Shown here piece by piece: positions 17,738 through 26,777 of a DNA stretch of 64,000 bases. Below the pieces are notes generated by a model. That model had not been told where the DNA came from. It searched no databases and saw only the letters and a program-made list of their open reading frames with translations. The translations under genes and the position numbers were made by a program. Numbering within the stretch: the stretch's first letter is position 1; each line of letters starts with the position of its first letter. Source of the stretch: Comamonas sp. 26 (GTDB lineage Bacteria > Pseudomonadota > Gammaproteobacteria > Burkholderiales > Burkholderiaceae_C); NCBI RefSeq assembly GCF_002754475.1, contig NZ_PEFL01000001.1, positions 3,065,461 to 3,129,460 of the forward strand, in the 5' to 3' direction.

Positions 17738-18586
17738 TCAGGCGGCAGGCTCTATCGGTTCATCCCTGGAAGCAAATGCCGAGGCATCCACCAAGTCTCG
17801 ATAAGCATGCCAGCTGGCATGGCCCAGCAAGGGCATCACAACCAACAGCCCCAGCAAATAGCTGCCAAGGCCCAGCAAAGTCAACAATACAATCAGCGCC
17901 GCCCACAAAGCCATAGGCCTCGGGTTAGCCAGAACCACGGACCAGCTGGTCAACACGGCCTGGCGCACAGTCACTCGCCTGTCCAGCATCAGCGGCATGG
18001 CCACTACGCTGGACGCAAATATCGGGGCAGCCAGAAAGCTGCCCAAAGCCATCCATTGCATGAAAAGCTGACCATCCTTGGCCAGCACCACATCCGCAAT
18101 GAAGTCCTGCAATGTCTCCACATGCACGGGCGACATCACGGTGATCAACGATGCAGAAATCAGCACCCAGCCTGTGGCCGCCAGCGCCAGCAGCGCACCA
18201 AACTTCACCATGCACCAGTACCCTCCCCGACCCGTGGCATGGCAGCTTTGCCATTGAGTCCAGGTTTTGCGAATCAGACTCCAGTTCGCAGTCTCACCGC
18301 GCTCAATGGCCCGGCTGATGGCATACAGGCTGGTGGCCACCAGAGGCCCTACCACCAGAAAGCCAGACAAGGCTCCTGCCATCAACCAGAAGCGATTGTG
18401 CCCCACGGTCAGGATGGCTGCACCGATCAGGATCAAGATGAGACCATGCGCCATGCTCATTAAAGGAGCGTTAGCAATGTCCCGCAAGGCTCTGGAAAGC
18501 CACACCAGCGGCTGACTCCAGGAGATGGTATGCACCGGCGCCAGTGGCGGCGGGGTGAAAAGGCAGGCGGTCTGGCAGGTAGGCAT
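17738..18586 (-). CDS. DUF2189-like integral membrane protein
   Basis: 282 residues with six or so hydrophobic segments (for example GLILILIGAAILTVG, GALLALAATGWVLIS and ALIVLLTLLGLGSYLLGLLV). ATG 18586 is chosen because GAGGAG lies 7 bp before it; the frame also has a TTG two codons earlier. The N-terminal pattern LSRALRDIANAPLMSMAHG followed by FLVVGPLVATSLYAISRAIE fits DUF2189 membrane proteins, whose role is unknown. It is probably co-transcribed with the small DUF2788 gene. Confidence 0.75.
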   Translation of the reverse strand: MPTCQTACLFTPPPLAPVHTISWSQPLVWLSRALRDIANAPLMSMAHGLILILIGAAILTVGHNRFWLMAGALSGFLVVGPLVATSLYAISRAIERGETANWSLIRKTWTQWQSCHATGRGGYWCMVKFGALLALAATGWVLISASLITVMSPVHVETLQDFIADVVLAKDGQLFMQWMALGSFLAAPIFASSVVAMPLMLDRRVTVRQAVLTSWSVVLANPRPMALWAALIVLLTLLGLGSYLLGLLVVMPLLGHASWHAYRDLVDASAFASRDEPIEPAA

Positions 18587-18631
18587 AGGCAACTCCTCTT
18601 CGCCGACCCGCGCACGCTCTCGCTCGTCAGG

Positions 18632-19381
18632 TCAACGATCTGCCAGCCCCTGACACAACTGCCAAAGGCTGGCGACTGTGACGTGGGGTTCAGGACCCAC
18701 GCAAGGCCATGCTAACTGCTCACGGTTGAGCCACACCGCGTGCATACCCGCATCCATGGCGCCCTGCACATCCAGAGCCGCATCATCGCCGATATGCAGC
18801 ACATGCTCGGGCGCGACGCCCACGGCATCGGCTGCGGCCTGGAAAAAGCGTATATCCGGCTTGGCCATGCCCGCACCGCTGGCCGACAGCGATGCCTTGA
18901 AGTGTTCACCAATGCCAACCACATTCACGTTGGCATTGCCGTTGGAGAGCGCCACGACTGGCCAGCGCTGCGAGAAGAACTGCAGGGCAGGCAATGCGTC
19001 ATCAAACAGATCCACCTGATGGCGTGCCGCAAAAAATTCATCGAATGCAGGCTCGGCCAGTGCCGGGTCGTCCCCAGCACGCGTCAGTGCCAGACGAATG
19101 GATTCGCGACGCAGGCCACTCAGGTCGGTTTTCAGATCAGGGCGCAGCGTCACAATTTCATGGCGCAGTGCCCGCACCGTCGCGGTATCTCCCAGACTTT
19201 GGGCCGTGCCGGGCGCATGCTGCTCCAGCCAGCGCAGCAAAATGCCTTCGGCCTTGGCAATGGTGGGCCAGATAGGCCATAACGTGTCATCCAGATCCAA
19301 GCTGATGGCACGAATCTGGCCGCTAGCGCGCAGCTGCTGCAGAATTTCGATGGCGGGATTGATGGTGTCTTGAGCTTGCAT
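18632..19381 (-). CDS. HAD-IA family hydrolase, YigB-like phosphatase
   Basis: 249 residues from ATG 19381 (MQAQDTINP); the frame is open to 19423. Motif I is SLDLDDTLWPIWP with the nucleophilic Asp, motif II VALSNGN, motif III the Lys in GMAKPDIRFF and motif IV HIGDDAALDVQGAMDAGM. The helical cap is inserted after motif I. YigB-type enzymes act on FMN and 5-amino-6-(ribitylamino)uracil phosphate; the substrate here is inferred only. It is divergent from hemH. Confidence 0.85.
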   Translation of the reverse strand: MQAQDTINPAIEILQQLRASGQIRAISLDLDDTLWPIWPTIAKAEGILLRWLEQHAPGTAQSLGDTATVRALRHEIVTLRPDLKTDLSGLRRESIRLALTRAGDDPALAEPAFDEFFAARHQVDLFDDALPALQFFSQRWPVVALSNGNANVNVVGIGEHFKASLSASGAGMAKPDIRFFQAAADAVGVAPEHVLHIGDDAALDVQGAMDAGMHAVWLNREQLAWPCVGPEPHVTVASLWQLCQGLADR

Positions 19382-19452
19382 ACCCGCAAGGATAGCGGCA
19401 ATGCAAACGCGCAGAGCTGCCACGCTCGCTTCTTAGCTGACACAATTGCGCC

Positions 19453-20550
19453 ATGCCATCACGCTTTGCGCCCGAACCCAGCTTCCGCCACGATCAATCC
19501 GCCCGCACCGGCATTCTGCTGTGCAATCTAGGCACACCCGATGCCCCGACTGCCGCAGCCGTGCGCCCGTATCTGGCCCAGTTTCTGAGCGATGACCGAG
19601 TCGTCGAGATTCCCAAACTCGCCTGGTGGCCGATTCTGCACGGCATCATCTTGCGCACGCGTCCGGCCAAATCGGCCGCCAAGTACGCCACGGTCTGGCA
19701 TGAAAAAGACGGCTCCCCACTTCTGCACTGGACCACGCGCCAGGCCACACTGTTGCGCGGCTGGCTGGGCGAGCGCGGCCACAACGTGCAGGTGCTGCCC
19801 GCCATGCGCTATGGCAAGCCGTCCATCGAGGCGCAACTGGATGCCCTCAAAAAAGAAGGCTGCACGCGCATTCTGATTTTGCCGCTGTACCCTCAGTACT
19901 CGGGCACGACCACGGCCAGCGTGTTTGATGCCGTGTATGACTGGGCCAAGACCCAGCGCCACATTCCTGAGCTGCGCTTTGTGAACCGTTACCACGACGA
20001 TGCAGGCTATATCGACGCACTGGCCCAGCGCATCGAAGCGCACTGGCGCGGCCATGGCCGGGGGGAAAAGCTGGTCATGAGCTTTCACGGCGTGCCCGAG
20101 CGCACCCTGCACCTGGGCGACCCCTATCACTGCGAATCGCACAAAACTGCGCGCCTGCTGGCCGAGCGCCTCAAGCTCAATGCCGATCAGTACCTGGTCA
20201 CCTTCCAGTCGCGATTTGGCAAGGCCAAGTGGCTGGAACCCTATACCGAACCCTCGCTGATTGCCTTGGCGCAGGCCGGAACCCAGCGCGTAGATGTTGT
20301 CTGCCCCGGCTTTACCAGCGACTGCCTTGAAACACTGGAAGAAATCAGCCAGGAAGCACGCGAAGCCTTTCTGCACGCAGGCGGCAAGCAGTTTGAATAC
20401 ATAGACTGCCTGAACGACAGCGCGCCGTGGCTGACGGCTCTGAGCAATATTGCCCAGCAGCACATGCAGGGCTGGCCCACGCAGCGCGAAGACGAAGCCG
20501 AACTCAAGGCCCGAGCCCAGCGCGCCCAATCGACTGGGTCATCTCAGTAA
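19453..20550 (+). CDS. hemH: ferrochelatase
   Basis: Inserts Fe(II) into protoporphyrin IX, the last step of protoheme synthesis. Length is 365 residues, slightly long because of a short N-terminal extension (MPSRFAPEPSFRHDQSAR). Conserved blocks are TGILLCNLGTPDAP, LPLYPQYSGTTTAS, the catalytic His in VMSFHGVPERTL and the acidic metal-loading segment VVCPGFTSDCLETLEEI. The Cys cluster of metazoan [2Fe-2S] ferrochelatases is absent, as expected. It is divergent from the HAD gene. Confidence 0.96.
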   Translation: MPSRFAPEPSFRHDQSARTGILLCNLGTPDAPTAAAVRPYLAQFLSDDRVVEIPKLAWWPILHGIILRTRPAKSAAKYATVWHEKDGSPLLHWTTRQATLLRGWLGERGHNVQVLPAMRYGKPSIEAQLDALKKEGCTRILILPLYPQYSGTTTASVFDAVYDWAKTQRHIPELRFVNRYHDDAGYIDALAQRIEAHWRGHGRGEKLVMSFHGVPERTLHLGDPYHCESHKTARLLAERLKLNADQYLVTFQSRFGKAKWLEPYTEPSLIALAQAGTQRVDVVCPGFTSDCLETLEEISQEAREAFLHAGGKQFEYIDCLNDSAPWLTALSNIAQQHMQGWPTQREDEAELKARAQRAQSTGSSQ

Positions 20551-20605
20551 AACCAGAGCGGCCAAGCACCCGCGAACTGGCACGGCATATGCAGCCTGAA
20601 AGGGC

Positions 20606-21574
20606 ATGCATATCCACGCCCGCTCCATTCGCTATTTCGACATGATTCGCCGCTGCGGCTCCATACGCGAGGCCGCACGCCACCTGCATGTCGCCTCATC
20701 GGCTGTCAATCGCCAGTTGCTGCTGCTCGAAGACGAGATTGGCAGTCCGCTGTTCGAGCGCCTCAGCTCCGGCCTGCGGCTCACGGCTGCCGGCGAGGTG
20801 TTCTCGCGCCATGTCATCACGGTGCTGCAGGACGAGCACCGCCTTGCCACCGAACTGGAGTTGCTGCGCGGCGTGCGCCGCGGCTCTGTCAGCGTGGCTG
20901 CCGTGGAAGGTCTTAACGCCGACCTGATGCCTGCCGTGCTCACCCAGATGCACAGGCGCTATCCGACGATTCAGATTCATGTGCGCACCTGTGGCTCGCA
21001 ACAGGCTGCACAGGCCGTGATTCAGGGCGATGCGGACGTTGGCATCGGCTTTTCAGTCAAGCGCCACGACAATCTGCGCCAGTGCACCATGGGCCGGTTT
21101 GCGCTGGGTGCCATCGTGCCGCCCAAGCACCCGATTGCCCAGCTGGAGCGCGTGGGTTTTGCACAATGCGCGGCCTTTCCGTTGATTCTGCCAACGCCCG
21201 AGCTCTCCATGCACGAGCTGCTGCAGCCCTTGTTGACGCACCACAAGCGTGCATTGCAGGTGCTGCTGGAAACCTCGTCCATAGAGCTGGCCAAAAGTCT
21301 GGTCGAGCGCGGCGTGGGGCTCTCTTTCCAGAGCCGTCTGGGTCTGGAAAGAGAGCTGCGCGAGGGGCGGCTGGTCCATGTGCCGCTGGACACACCCAGC
21401 ACGCTGTATTCCGAACTGGGCGTCTACGTGCGTGCGGGGCGCACGCTGCCTTCGGCACTCGACGCCTTCAACCGCATCGTGGCCGACGCCATAGAAACCC
21501 GCGAGAACGAGGAAAGTGCGGCATTGCGTGAATGGGTCGATAGCTATGGGAAAGCTACGTCCACCCATCCTTAG
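20606..21574 (+). CDS. LysR-type transcriptional regulator
   Basis: 322 residues. The N-terminal winged helix-turn-helix reads FDMIRRCGSIREAARHLHVASSAVNRQLLLLEDE in pieces (about residues 11-45), followed by GSPLFERLSSGLRLTAAGE. The C-terminal two-lobed co-inducer domain follows (GSVSVAAVEGLNADLMP). It lies about 200 bp upstream of, and in the same direction as, the oxygenase/ABC/molybdenum hydroxylase operon and is its likely regulator. The co-directional rather than divergent layout is less usual for LysR genes. The inducer is unknown. Confidence 0.9.
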   Translation: MHIHARSIRYFDMIRRCGSIREAARHLHVASSAVNRQLLLLEDEIGSPLFERLSSGLRLTAAGEVFSRHVITVLQDEHRLATELELLRGVRRGSVSVAAVEGLNADLMPAVLTQMHRRYPTIQIHVRTCGSQQAAQAVIQGDADVGIGFSVKRHDNLRQCTMGRFALGAIVPPKHPIAQLERVGFAQCAAFPLILPTPELSMHELLQPLLTHHKRALQVLLETSSIELAKSLVERGVGLSFQSRLGLERELREGRLVHVPLDTPSTLYSELGVYVRAGRTLPSALDAFNRIVADAIETRENEESAALREWVDSYGKATSTHP

Positions 21575-21775
21575 CAGCAAATCTCAGGCCACCTCAAGTC
21601 CCTGCACCGGCCTTGTGCGCACACCTTCGACTCAATGCACCAACGCCGTGCATCTCTTTACCCGCAAGCGATAACCGCTCACATTTTTAGATCACCCCGC
21701 AGCAAAAGCTGCGCTATCCAGCACAGAGCATGCTTTCTAAACTGGCTCCAGATCTTCAGCTTTTGGAAGCCTTTT

Positions 21776-22729
21776 GTGAGCCACTCTGCCCTCCCCATCA
21801 TCGATATCAGCGGCCTGCGCAGCCATGATCCCGTGGATCAGCACCTGGTGGCAGGGCAGCTGCGCCAGGCTTGCGAGCAACGCGGCTTTTTCTACATCAC
21901 CGGCCACGGCATCGACCCGGCGCTGATCCACAACGTATTTGCCGCCAGCCAGCGCTTCTTTGACCTGCCCATGGCTGAAAAGCTGGCTGTAGACAAAAAA
22001 CTCTCCCGCAGCAATCGCGGCTATGAACCGCTGCGCGCCCAGACGCTGGAGAGCGGCGCACCACCCGACCTCAAGGAAAGCTTTTATGCGGGTGCCGAGG
22101 TTGCCGCCAACGACCCGCGCGTTCTGGCCGGCCGCTTCAATACCGGACCCAACCAATGGCCAGAGACTCTGCCCGATTTCCGCACCGTAATGCAGAGCTA
22201 CTACCAGGCGGCCTATGGCCTGGGTGCTACCGTCGTACGCGGCCTGGCCCTGTCGCTGGGCCTGCCGATCAGCCACTTCGATGGCTATCTGCATGAAGCC
22301 GCCGCCACCCTGCGCCTGCTGCACTACCCGCCTCAGCCCGCCAACCCCGAACCCGGCGAAAAAGGCTGTGGCGCGCACACGGACTTTGGCGGCGTGACGC
22401 TGCTGCTGCAGGACGAGGCTGGCGGTCTGCAGGTCTGGGACAAAGATGGGCAAAGCTGGATCGATGCACCACCCGTGCCCGGAGCCTTCGTGGTCAATAT
22501 CGGCGACCTGTTTGCACGCTGGACCAATGACCGCTATGTATCCACCTTGCACCGGGTGATCAATATCTCGGGCCGCGAGCGCTACTCCGTGCCTTTTTTC
22601 TTCACCGGCAACCCGATGCACAAGGTGGAATGCATTACCACCTGCCTGGACGAAGGCGAACAGCCCAAGTACCCGGCCGTCACGGTGGAGCAGCACCAGA
22701 TCGAATGCTATCGCCGCACCTACGGTTGA
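21776..22729 (+). CDS. 2-oxoglutarate/Fe(II)-dependent oxygenase, isopenicillin N synthase family
   Basis: 317 residues from GTG 21776, chosen because GGAAG stands 7 bp upstream and the protein then opens SALPIIDISGL, the standard start; the frame is open to 21635. The jelly-roll iron site is visible: His and Asp in GCGAHTDFGG and the distal His in STLHRVI. The 2OG-binding Arg-x-Ser lies in RYSVPFF. The N-terminal DIOX_N segment contains QRGFFYITGHGID. This family includes fungal thymine 7-hydroxylase and plant hormone oxygenases, so the substrate is open. It is the first gene of a nine-gene co-directional run, 11 bp before the hydrolase. Confidence 0.9.
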   Translation: MSHSALPIIDISGLRSHDPVDQHLVAGQLRQACEQRGFFYITGHGIDPALIHNVFAASQRFFDLPMAEKLAVDKKLSRSNRGYEPLRAQTLESGAPPDLKESFYAGAEVAANDPRVLAGRFNTGPNQWPETLPDFRTVMQSYYQAAYGLGATVVRGLALSLGLPISHFDGYLHEAAATLRLLHYPPQPANPEPGEKGCGAHTDFGGVTLLLQDEAGGLQVWDKDGQSWIDAPPVPGAFVVNIGDLFARWTNDRYVSTLHRVINISGRERYSVPFFFTGNPMHKVECITTCLDEGEQPKYPAVTVEQHQIECYRRTYG

Positions 22730-22740
22730 CGGAGGCCACG

Positions 22741-23541
22741 ATGACAAACTCACGCAATATGGTGCTGATCCACGGGGCCTGGCAGGGCAGCTGGGCTTTT
22801 GCAGCCTGGATTCCCCTGCTGCAGGCCAAAGGCTGGAACGTGATTGCCGTCAACCTGCCGGGCAACGATGCATCGACCGAAGACGAGGGCCACGCCCACC
22901 TGAGCGGCTACACGAATCATGTGCTGCGGGTGCTGGAATCGCTGGACGGCCCTGCCGTGGTGATCGGCCACAGCGGCGGTGGCATCACAGCCTCTCAGGT
23001 CGCACAGGCCGCACCGGAGCGCGTCAGCGCCCTGGTCTACCTGGCCGGCATGATGCTTCCCAGCGGCATGGGCTATGCCGATGTGATCCGGCAATGCCGG
23101 GCCGCCGACCCAACGTTTCGCTACGAAGGCATAGGACCTCATTTGATCTGGAATGAGGATCACAGCGCCAGCAGCGTCGCGCTGGATGCAGCCATGACCG
23201 TGTTTCTTCATGACTGCAATCCGACCGCGGCGCTCAAGGCTGCCAGCCGCCTGTGCGTCCAACCCGAGACGGGCCGAGCCATGCTCAACCAGCTCAGCGC
23301 GGAACGCTTTGGCCGGATACCTCGCATCTATGTGGAATGCCGCCATGACCGGTCCGTGACGCTGCATCTGCAGCAGCGCATGCAGCAACTCACGCCGGGC
23401 GCCAGGCGTATCAGCCTCGACTGCGGCCATGTGCCCCAACTGGCCTGCCCGCAAGAGCTGACCGATGCCTTGCTGCCCGCTTTGAATGAAATTGCCTTCA
23501 AGCCATTGATGGATTTGCGCATACCGCTCATCAATGTATAG
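22741..23541 (+). CDS. alpha/beta hydrolase, methylesterase/hydroxynitrile-lyase type
   Basis: 266 residues from ATG 22741, which follows a good GGAGG. The oxyanion-hole segment is VLIHGAWQGSWAF, the nucleophile elbow GHSGGG with Ser, and the late His lies in LDCGHVPQLACP. The HGAWxGxW opening is shared with plant methylesterases, hydroxynitrile lyases and bacterial relatives. The gap to the oxygenase is 11 bp and to the ABC binding protein 40 bp. An ester, amide or C-C hydrolysis step in the operon's pathway is inferred. Confidence 0.85.
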   Translation: MTNSRNMVLIHGAWQGSWAFAAWIPLLQAKGWNVIAVNLPGNDASTEDEGHAHLSGYTNHVLRVLESLDGPAVVIGHSGGGITASQVAQAAPERVSALVYLAGMMLPSGMGYADVIRQCRAADPTFRYEGIGPHLIWNEDHSASSVALDAAMTVFLHDCNPTAALKAASRLCVQPETGRAMLNQLSAERFGRIPRIYVECRHDRSVTLHLQQRMQQLTPGARRISLDCGHVPQLACPQELTDALLPALNEIAFKPLMDLRIPLINV

Positions 23542-23581
23542 CAAACAACTCTCCCACCTTCGCACTATTCAGGAAGCTCCC

Positions 23582-24580
23582 ATGACCCGCCGCAGCACCT
23601 CCTTCAAACTCTCCGCCCTTGCCGCCATGCTCATCGCCGGTGGCGGTGTCGCTCAGGCCGCCGATAAGCTCACCGTGCAACTGGACTGGCTTCCCGGCGG
23701 CGACAAATCCTTTGTCTATGCCGGCTTGCAGCAAGGCTTTTTCAAGGAAGAAGGCCTGGACGTGAGGATTGTTCCCGGCCGCGGCTCGGCCGATGCCGTG
23801 ACCAAGGTCGCCTCGGGCTCGGCCGATGTAGGCTTTGGCGGTATCTCGGCGCTGATGATGGCCGCCGCCGAAGGCAAGATTCCGGTCAAAGCTGTGATGT
23901 CGCTGTACTCCAAACAACCCGATGCGCTCTTCACGCGTGCCGACAGCAAAATCAAAAGCCTCAAGGACATGGAAGGCAAGACTGTGGCCATGCCAACCTT
24001 CTCCTCCTCCAATGCGCTGTGGCCCATCGTGCTGCAAAAAAACGGCGTGGATGCCAGCAAGATCAAGGTCATCAAATCCGACCCGGCCACACTGGCCCCC
24101 ATGCTGGCCCAGGGCCGTGTGGACGCGACCATCAACTGGGTGACCGTGGCCCCCGCCTTCGGTGCCGTGCTCAAGCAAGCCAACAAAGACCTGTCGGTCC
24201 TTCCCTGGACGCAGTTCGGCCTGGACGGCTATGGCTGGTCTGCCATGGCCAGCGACAAGACCATCAAGGAGCGCCCCGAGGTGCTCAAGCGCTATGTGCG
24301 CGCGCTGACCAGATCGCTGGAATTTTCCATGCAAAGCCCGCAAAAGGCTGCCGAATCGCTGAAGGCCCAGGTGCCCGAAGCCGAAGTTGCCGTGATCAAG
24401 GCCGAATTTGAAGCCTCGATTCCGCTGCTCAGGAACGAGATCAGCCAGCGCGACGGCCTGGGCAAGTTCGAGCCCAAGCTGCTGGCATCGACCTGGAACT
24501 GGGTGGCCCAGTCCATGAGCTACGACCTCAAGAAGCTTGACCCCGAGACTTTGGTCGACCGCAGCTTTCTGAGCAAATAA
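23582..24580 (+). CDS. ABC transporter substrate-binding protein, NMT1/THI5/SsuA-like
   Basis: 332 residues with a Sec signal (KLSALAAMLIAGGGVAQA-AD). The mature protein starts DKLTVQLDWLPGGDKSFVYAGLQQ in effect, the NMT1-like fold whose members bind pyrimidine precursors, sulfonates, nitrate or riboflavin. YAGLQQGFFKEEGLDV and GSADVGFGG are characteristic. Followed by ATPase and permease genes, it forms a complete importer. The ligand is presumably the operon's substrate and cannot be read from sequence. Confidence 0.9.
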   Translation: MTRRSTSFKLSALAAMLIAGGGVAQAADKLTVQLDWLPGGDKSFVYAGLQQGFFKEEGLDVRIVPGRGSADAVTKVASGSADVGFGGISALMMAAAEGKIPVKAVMSLYSKQPDALFTRADSKIKSLKDMEGKTVAMPTFSSSNALWPIVLQKNGVDASKIKVIKSDPATLAPMLAQGRVDATINWVTVAPAFGAVLKQANKDLSVLPWTQFGLDGYGWSAMASDKTIKERPEVLKRYVRALTRSLEFSMQSPQKAAESLKAQVPEAEVAVIKAEFEASIPLLRNEISQRDGLGKFEPKLLASTWNWVAQSMSYDLKKLDPETLVDRSFLSK

Positions 24581-24589
24581 GTCCCGCAT

Positions 24590-24612
24590 GACGGCAGCAC
24601 AGTGCTGCCGTC
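24590..24612. other. intercistronic hairpin after the binding-protein gene
   Basis: GACGGCAGCAC and GTGCTGCCGTC form a perfect 11-bp inverted repeat around one base, with a T-rich stretch following. It may be a partial terminator or an mRNA 3'-end stabiliser that raises binding-protein levels over the downstream genes. Confidence 0.55.
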
Positions 24613-24649
24613 GATTCTGCTTTTGCTTCTCTTTCCTTGATCGCCTGCC

Positions 24650-25429
24650 ATGCAATATGTAATCGATCTGAACGCGGTCACCCAGACCTTTGTCTCCAGT
24701 GATGGCAGCCCTGTCACAGCCCTGCAGGGCGTGGACCTGCATCTGCGCCGTAATGAGTTTGTCTCGCTGATCGGTCCTTCGGGTTGCGGCAAATCCACCA
24801 TCCTGCGCCTGCTTGCAGGCTTGCTGCGCCCCAGCAGCGGCGAGGTACGCATCTTCGATCTTCCCGTCAACGAGCCCCGCGATGAAATCGGCATGGTGTT
24901 CCAGAAACCCACTCTGCTGCCCTGGCTCACGGTGCTGGACAACATCACCTTCCCCATGCGCCACAAATACGGCCAAGTGGAAATGAAGGAAGAAGCCCGC
25001 GCCAAGCAGTTACTGGCCATGGTCGGCCTCAAAGAATTTGCCCACAAGCGTCCGCACGAGCTGTCTGGCGGCATGCAGCAGCGCGTCTCGATTGCCCGCT
25101 CGCTACTGCATGACCCCGATATTTTGCTGATGGACGAGCCTTTTTCTGCGCTCGATGCCCTCACCCGCGACGAGATGAGCTTTGAGCTGCTGCGCATCTG
25201 GAACGAGCGCCCCAAGACCGTTGTCTTCGTGACCCACTCGATTCAAGAAGCCTTGCTGCTTTCCGATCGCATCGTGGTCATGAGCGCTCGCCCCGGCCGC
25301 GTGGCCGAGATCATCGATGTGCCACTGCCGCGCCCGCGCAGCATGGCCACGCTGGCCGACCCTGTGTTCACTGAAATGGCCAATGACATTCGCGTCAAGG
25401 TCTTCAGCAAACACCCTGCACACACTTAA
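24650..25429 (+). CDS. ABC transporter ATP-binding protein, SsuB/TauB-like
   Basis: 259 residues. Walker A GPSGCGKST, Q-loop MVFQKPTLLPWLTV, signature LSGGMQQRVSIARSL, Walker B ILLMDEPFSALD and the switch His in VFVTHSIQEA are all present. It energises the importer encoded with the preceding binding protein and the following permease. Confidence 0.95.
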   Translation: MQYVIDLNAVTQTFVSSDGSPVTALQGVDLHLRRNEFVSLIGPSGCGKSTILRLLAGLLRPSSGEVRIFDLPVNEPRDEIGMVFQKPTLLPWLTVLDNITFPMRHKYGQVEMKEEARAKQLLAMVGLKEFAHKRPHELSGGMQQRVSIARSLLHDPDILLMDEPFSALDALTRDEMSFELLRIWNERPKTVVFVTHSIQEALLLSDRIVVMSARPGRVAEIIDVPLPRPRSMATLADPVFTEMANDIRVKVFSKHPAHT

Positions 25430-25461
25430 AGCCCCACCCGCAGCTCCTAGAGGCCACTTTT

Positions 25462-26223
25462 ATGCCCGCATTGCTTCAACGCCACGCCTCGCTGCTGGTT
25501 TTTCTCGCCGCCCTAGCGATCTGGGAATGCTCCTGTCGCCTGGCGCAGATACCTGAATACATTTTCCCGGCCCCCAGCGTCATCTGGAGCGCCGCCGCAG
25601 AGCTGGGTCTGCCCCGCTGGCTGGAGCATGTCACGGCCACCTTGCAAGTTGCACTGATCGGCTATGTGCTGGCGATTGCGCTGGCCATTCCGCTGGCCAT
25701 TGCCATCACACGTTCAAAATTGCTGTCCAAGATCATCATGCCCTGGCTAGTGGTGATCCAGTCCACGCCCATCGTGGCTGTGGCCCCCATCATCGTCGTC
25801 ACGCTCGGGGCCGGACTGTTGCCGCGCGTGGTCATCACCACACTGATTGCCTTTTTCCCGCTGGTGGTTTCAACGGCTCTGGGCCTGGCATCGGTGCCGA
25901 CAGAACTGGTAGAGCTGTCGCGTTCGCTTCGCGCCACTACCAGCCGTCAGTACTGGCAGATTCGCATGCCGTTTGCCGTGCCCTATGTGTTCTCGGCCCT
26001 CAAAGTCTCCATCACGCTGGCCATTGTGGGTGCCGTGGTCGCCGAGTTCGTGGCTGCGGAAAAAGGTCTGGGCTATCTGATTTTGTTTGCCACCTCTTCG
26101 TTCAAGGTACCGGTCGCCTTTGCCGCGCTGGGCCTGCTGGTGCTGTGCAGCCTGCTGCTTTACGGTGCGGTGCAGCAGTTGCACAAACGCCTCTTCCCCT
26201 GGAGCCAGAGCACTCCCGCCTGA
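25462..26223 (+). CDS. ABC transporter permease, SsuC/TauC-like
   Basis: 253 residues with about six membrane helices. It carries the BPD_transp_1 EAA loop (SLRATTSRQYWQIRMPFAVPY region) that contacts the ATPase. The N-terminus HASLLVFLAALAIWE and the segment FAAPSVIW-like FPAPSVIWSA are typical of the nitrate/sulfonate/pyrimidine permease family. It is third in the importer set. Confidence 0.93.
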   Translation: MPALLQRHASLLVFLAALAIWECSCRLAQIPEYIFPAPSVIWSAAAELGLPRWLEHVTATLQVALIGYVLAIALAIPLAIAITRSKLLSKIIMPWLVVIQSTPIVAVAPIIVVTLGAGLLPRVVITTLIAFFPLVVSTALGLASVPTELVELSRSLRATTSRQYWQIRMPFAVPYVFSALKVSITLAIVGAVVAEFVAAEKGLGYLILFATSSFKVPVAFAALGLLVLCSLLLYGAVQQLHKRLFPWSQSTPA

Positions 26224-26243
26224 CCCAAACAAAGACCAATCCA

Positions 26244-26756
26244 ATGACCAACACCACATTCCCCCCGCAAGGCCTGACGCCAACTCCCGAACAGATACAG
26301 CGCAATCTGCGCCACGCACAGGCCGTGGCCGAGCGTGCCACACAAATGGGCCACCACCCGTTTGGTGCTGTGCTGGTCGGGCCTGATCAGGAAACCGTGC
26401 TCATGGAGCAATGCAATATCGACACCGTCAACCACGCCGAGTCCACCTTGGCCCGCATCGCGGCCACCAATTACACGCCCGATTTTCTCTGGAGCTGCAC
26501 GCTCTACACCAATGTGGAGCCCTGCTGCATGTGCGCCGGCACCGCCTACTGGGCCAATATCGGCCGCATCGTGTTCGGCATGACCGAGCACCGACTGTTG
26601 GAATGCACGGGCAGCCATGGCGAGAACCCGACCATGAGCGTCTCCTCGCGCTATGTCTTCGAGCATTGCCAGAAAGCGGTGGAACTGATCGGCCCCGTGC
26701 CCGAGATGGAAGCCGAAATCGCCGCGCAACAGCAAGCGTTCTGGGCGCAGCGCTAA
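26244..26756 (+). CDS. CDA-fold deaminase, guanine-deaminase-like
   Basis: 170 residues from ATG 26244. The zinc site is the His-Ala-Glu motif in TVNHAESTLARI and the Cys pair in EPCCMCAGTAYWANIGRIVFG. The latter pattern and the short single-domain layout fit nucleoside/nucleobase deaminases such as CDA-type guanine deaminase or TadA relatives. Its position between an ABC importer and a molybdenum hydroxylase argues for a catabolic nucleobase-like substrate rather than tRNA editing. Deamination of an aminopurine, pterin or related heterocycle is inferred. Confidence 0.85.
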   Translation: MTNTTFPPQGLTPTPEQIQRNLRHAQAVAERATQMGHHPFGAVLVGPDQETVLMEQCNIDTVNHAESTLARIAATNYTPDFLWSCTLYTNVEPCCMCAGTAYWANIGRIVFGMTEHRLLECTGSHGENPTMSVSSRYVFEHCQKAVELIGPVPEMEAEIAAQQQAFWAQR

Positions 26757-26777
26757 GCGCCAGAAGAAAGCCGCGTC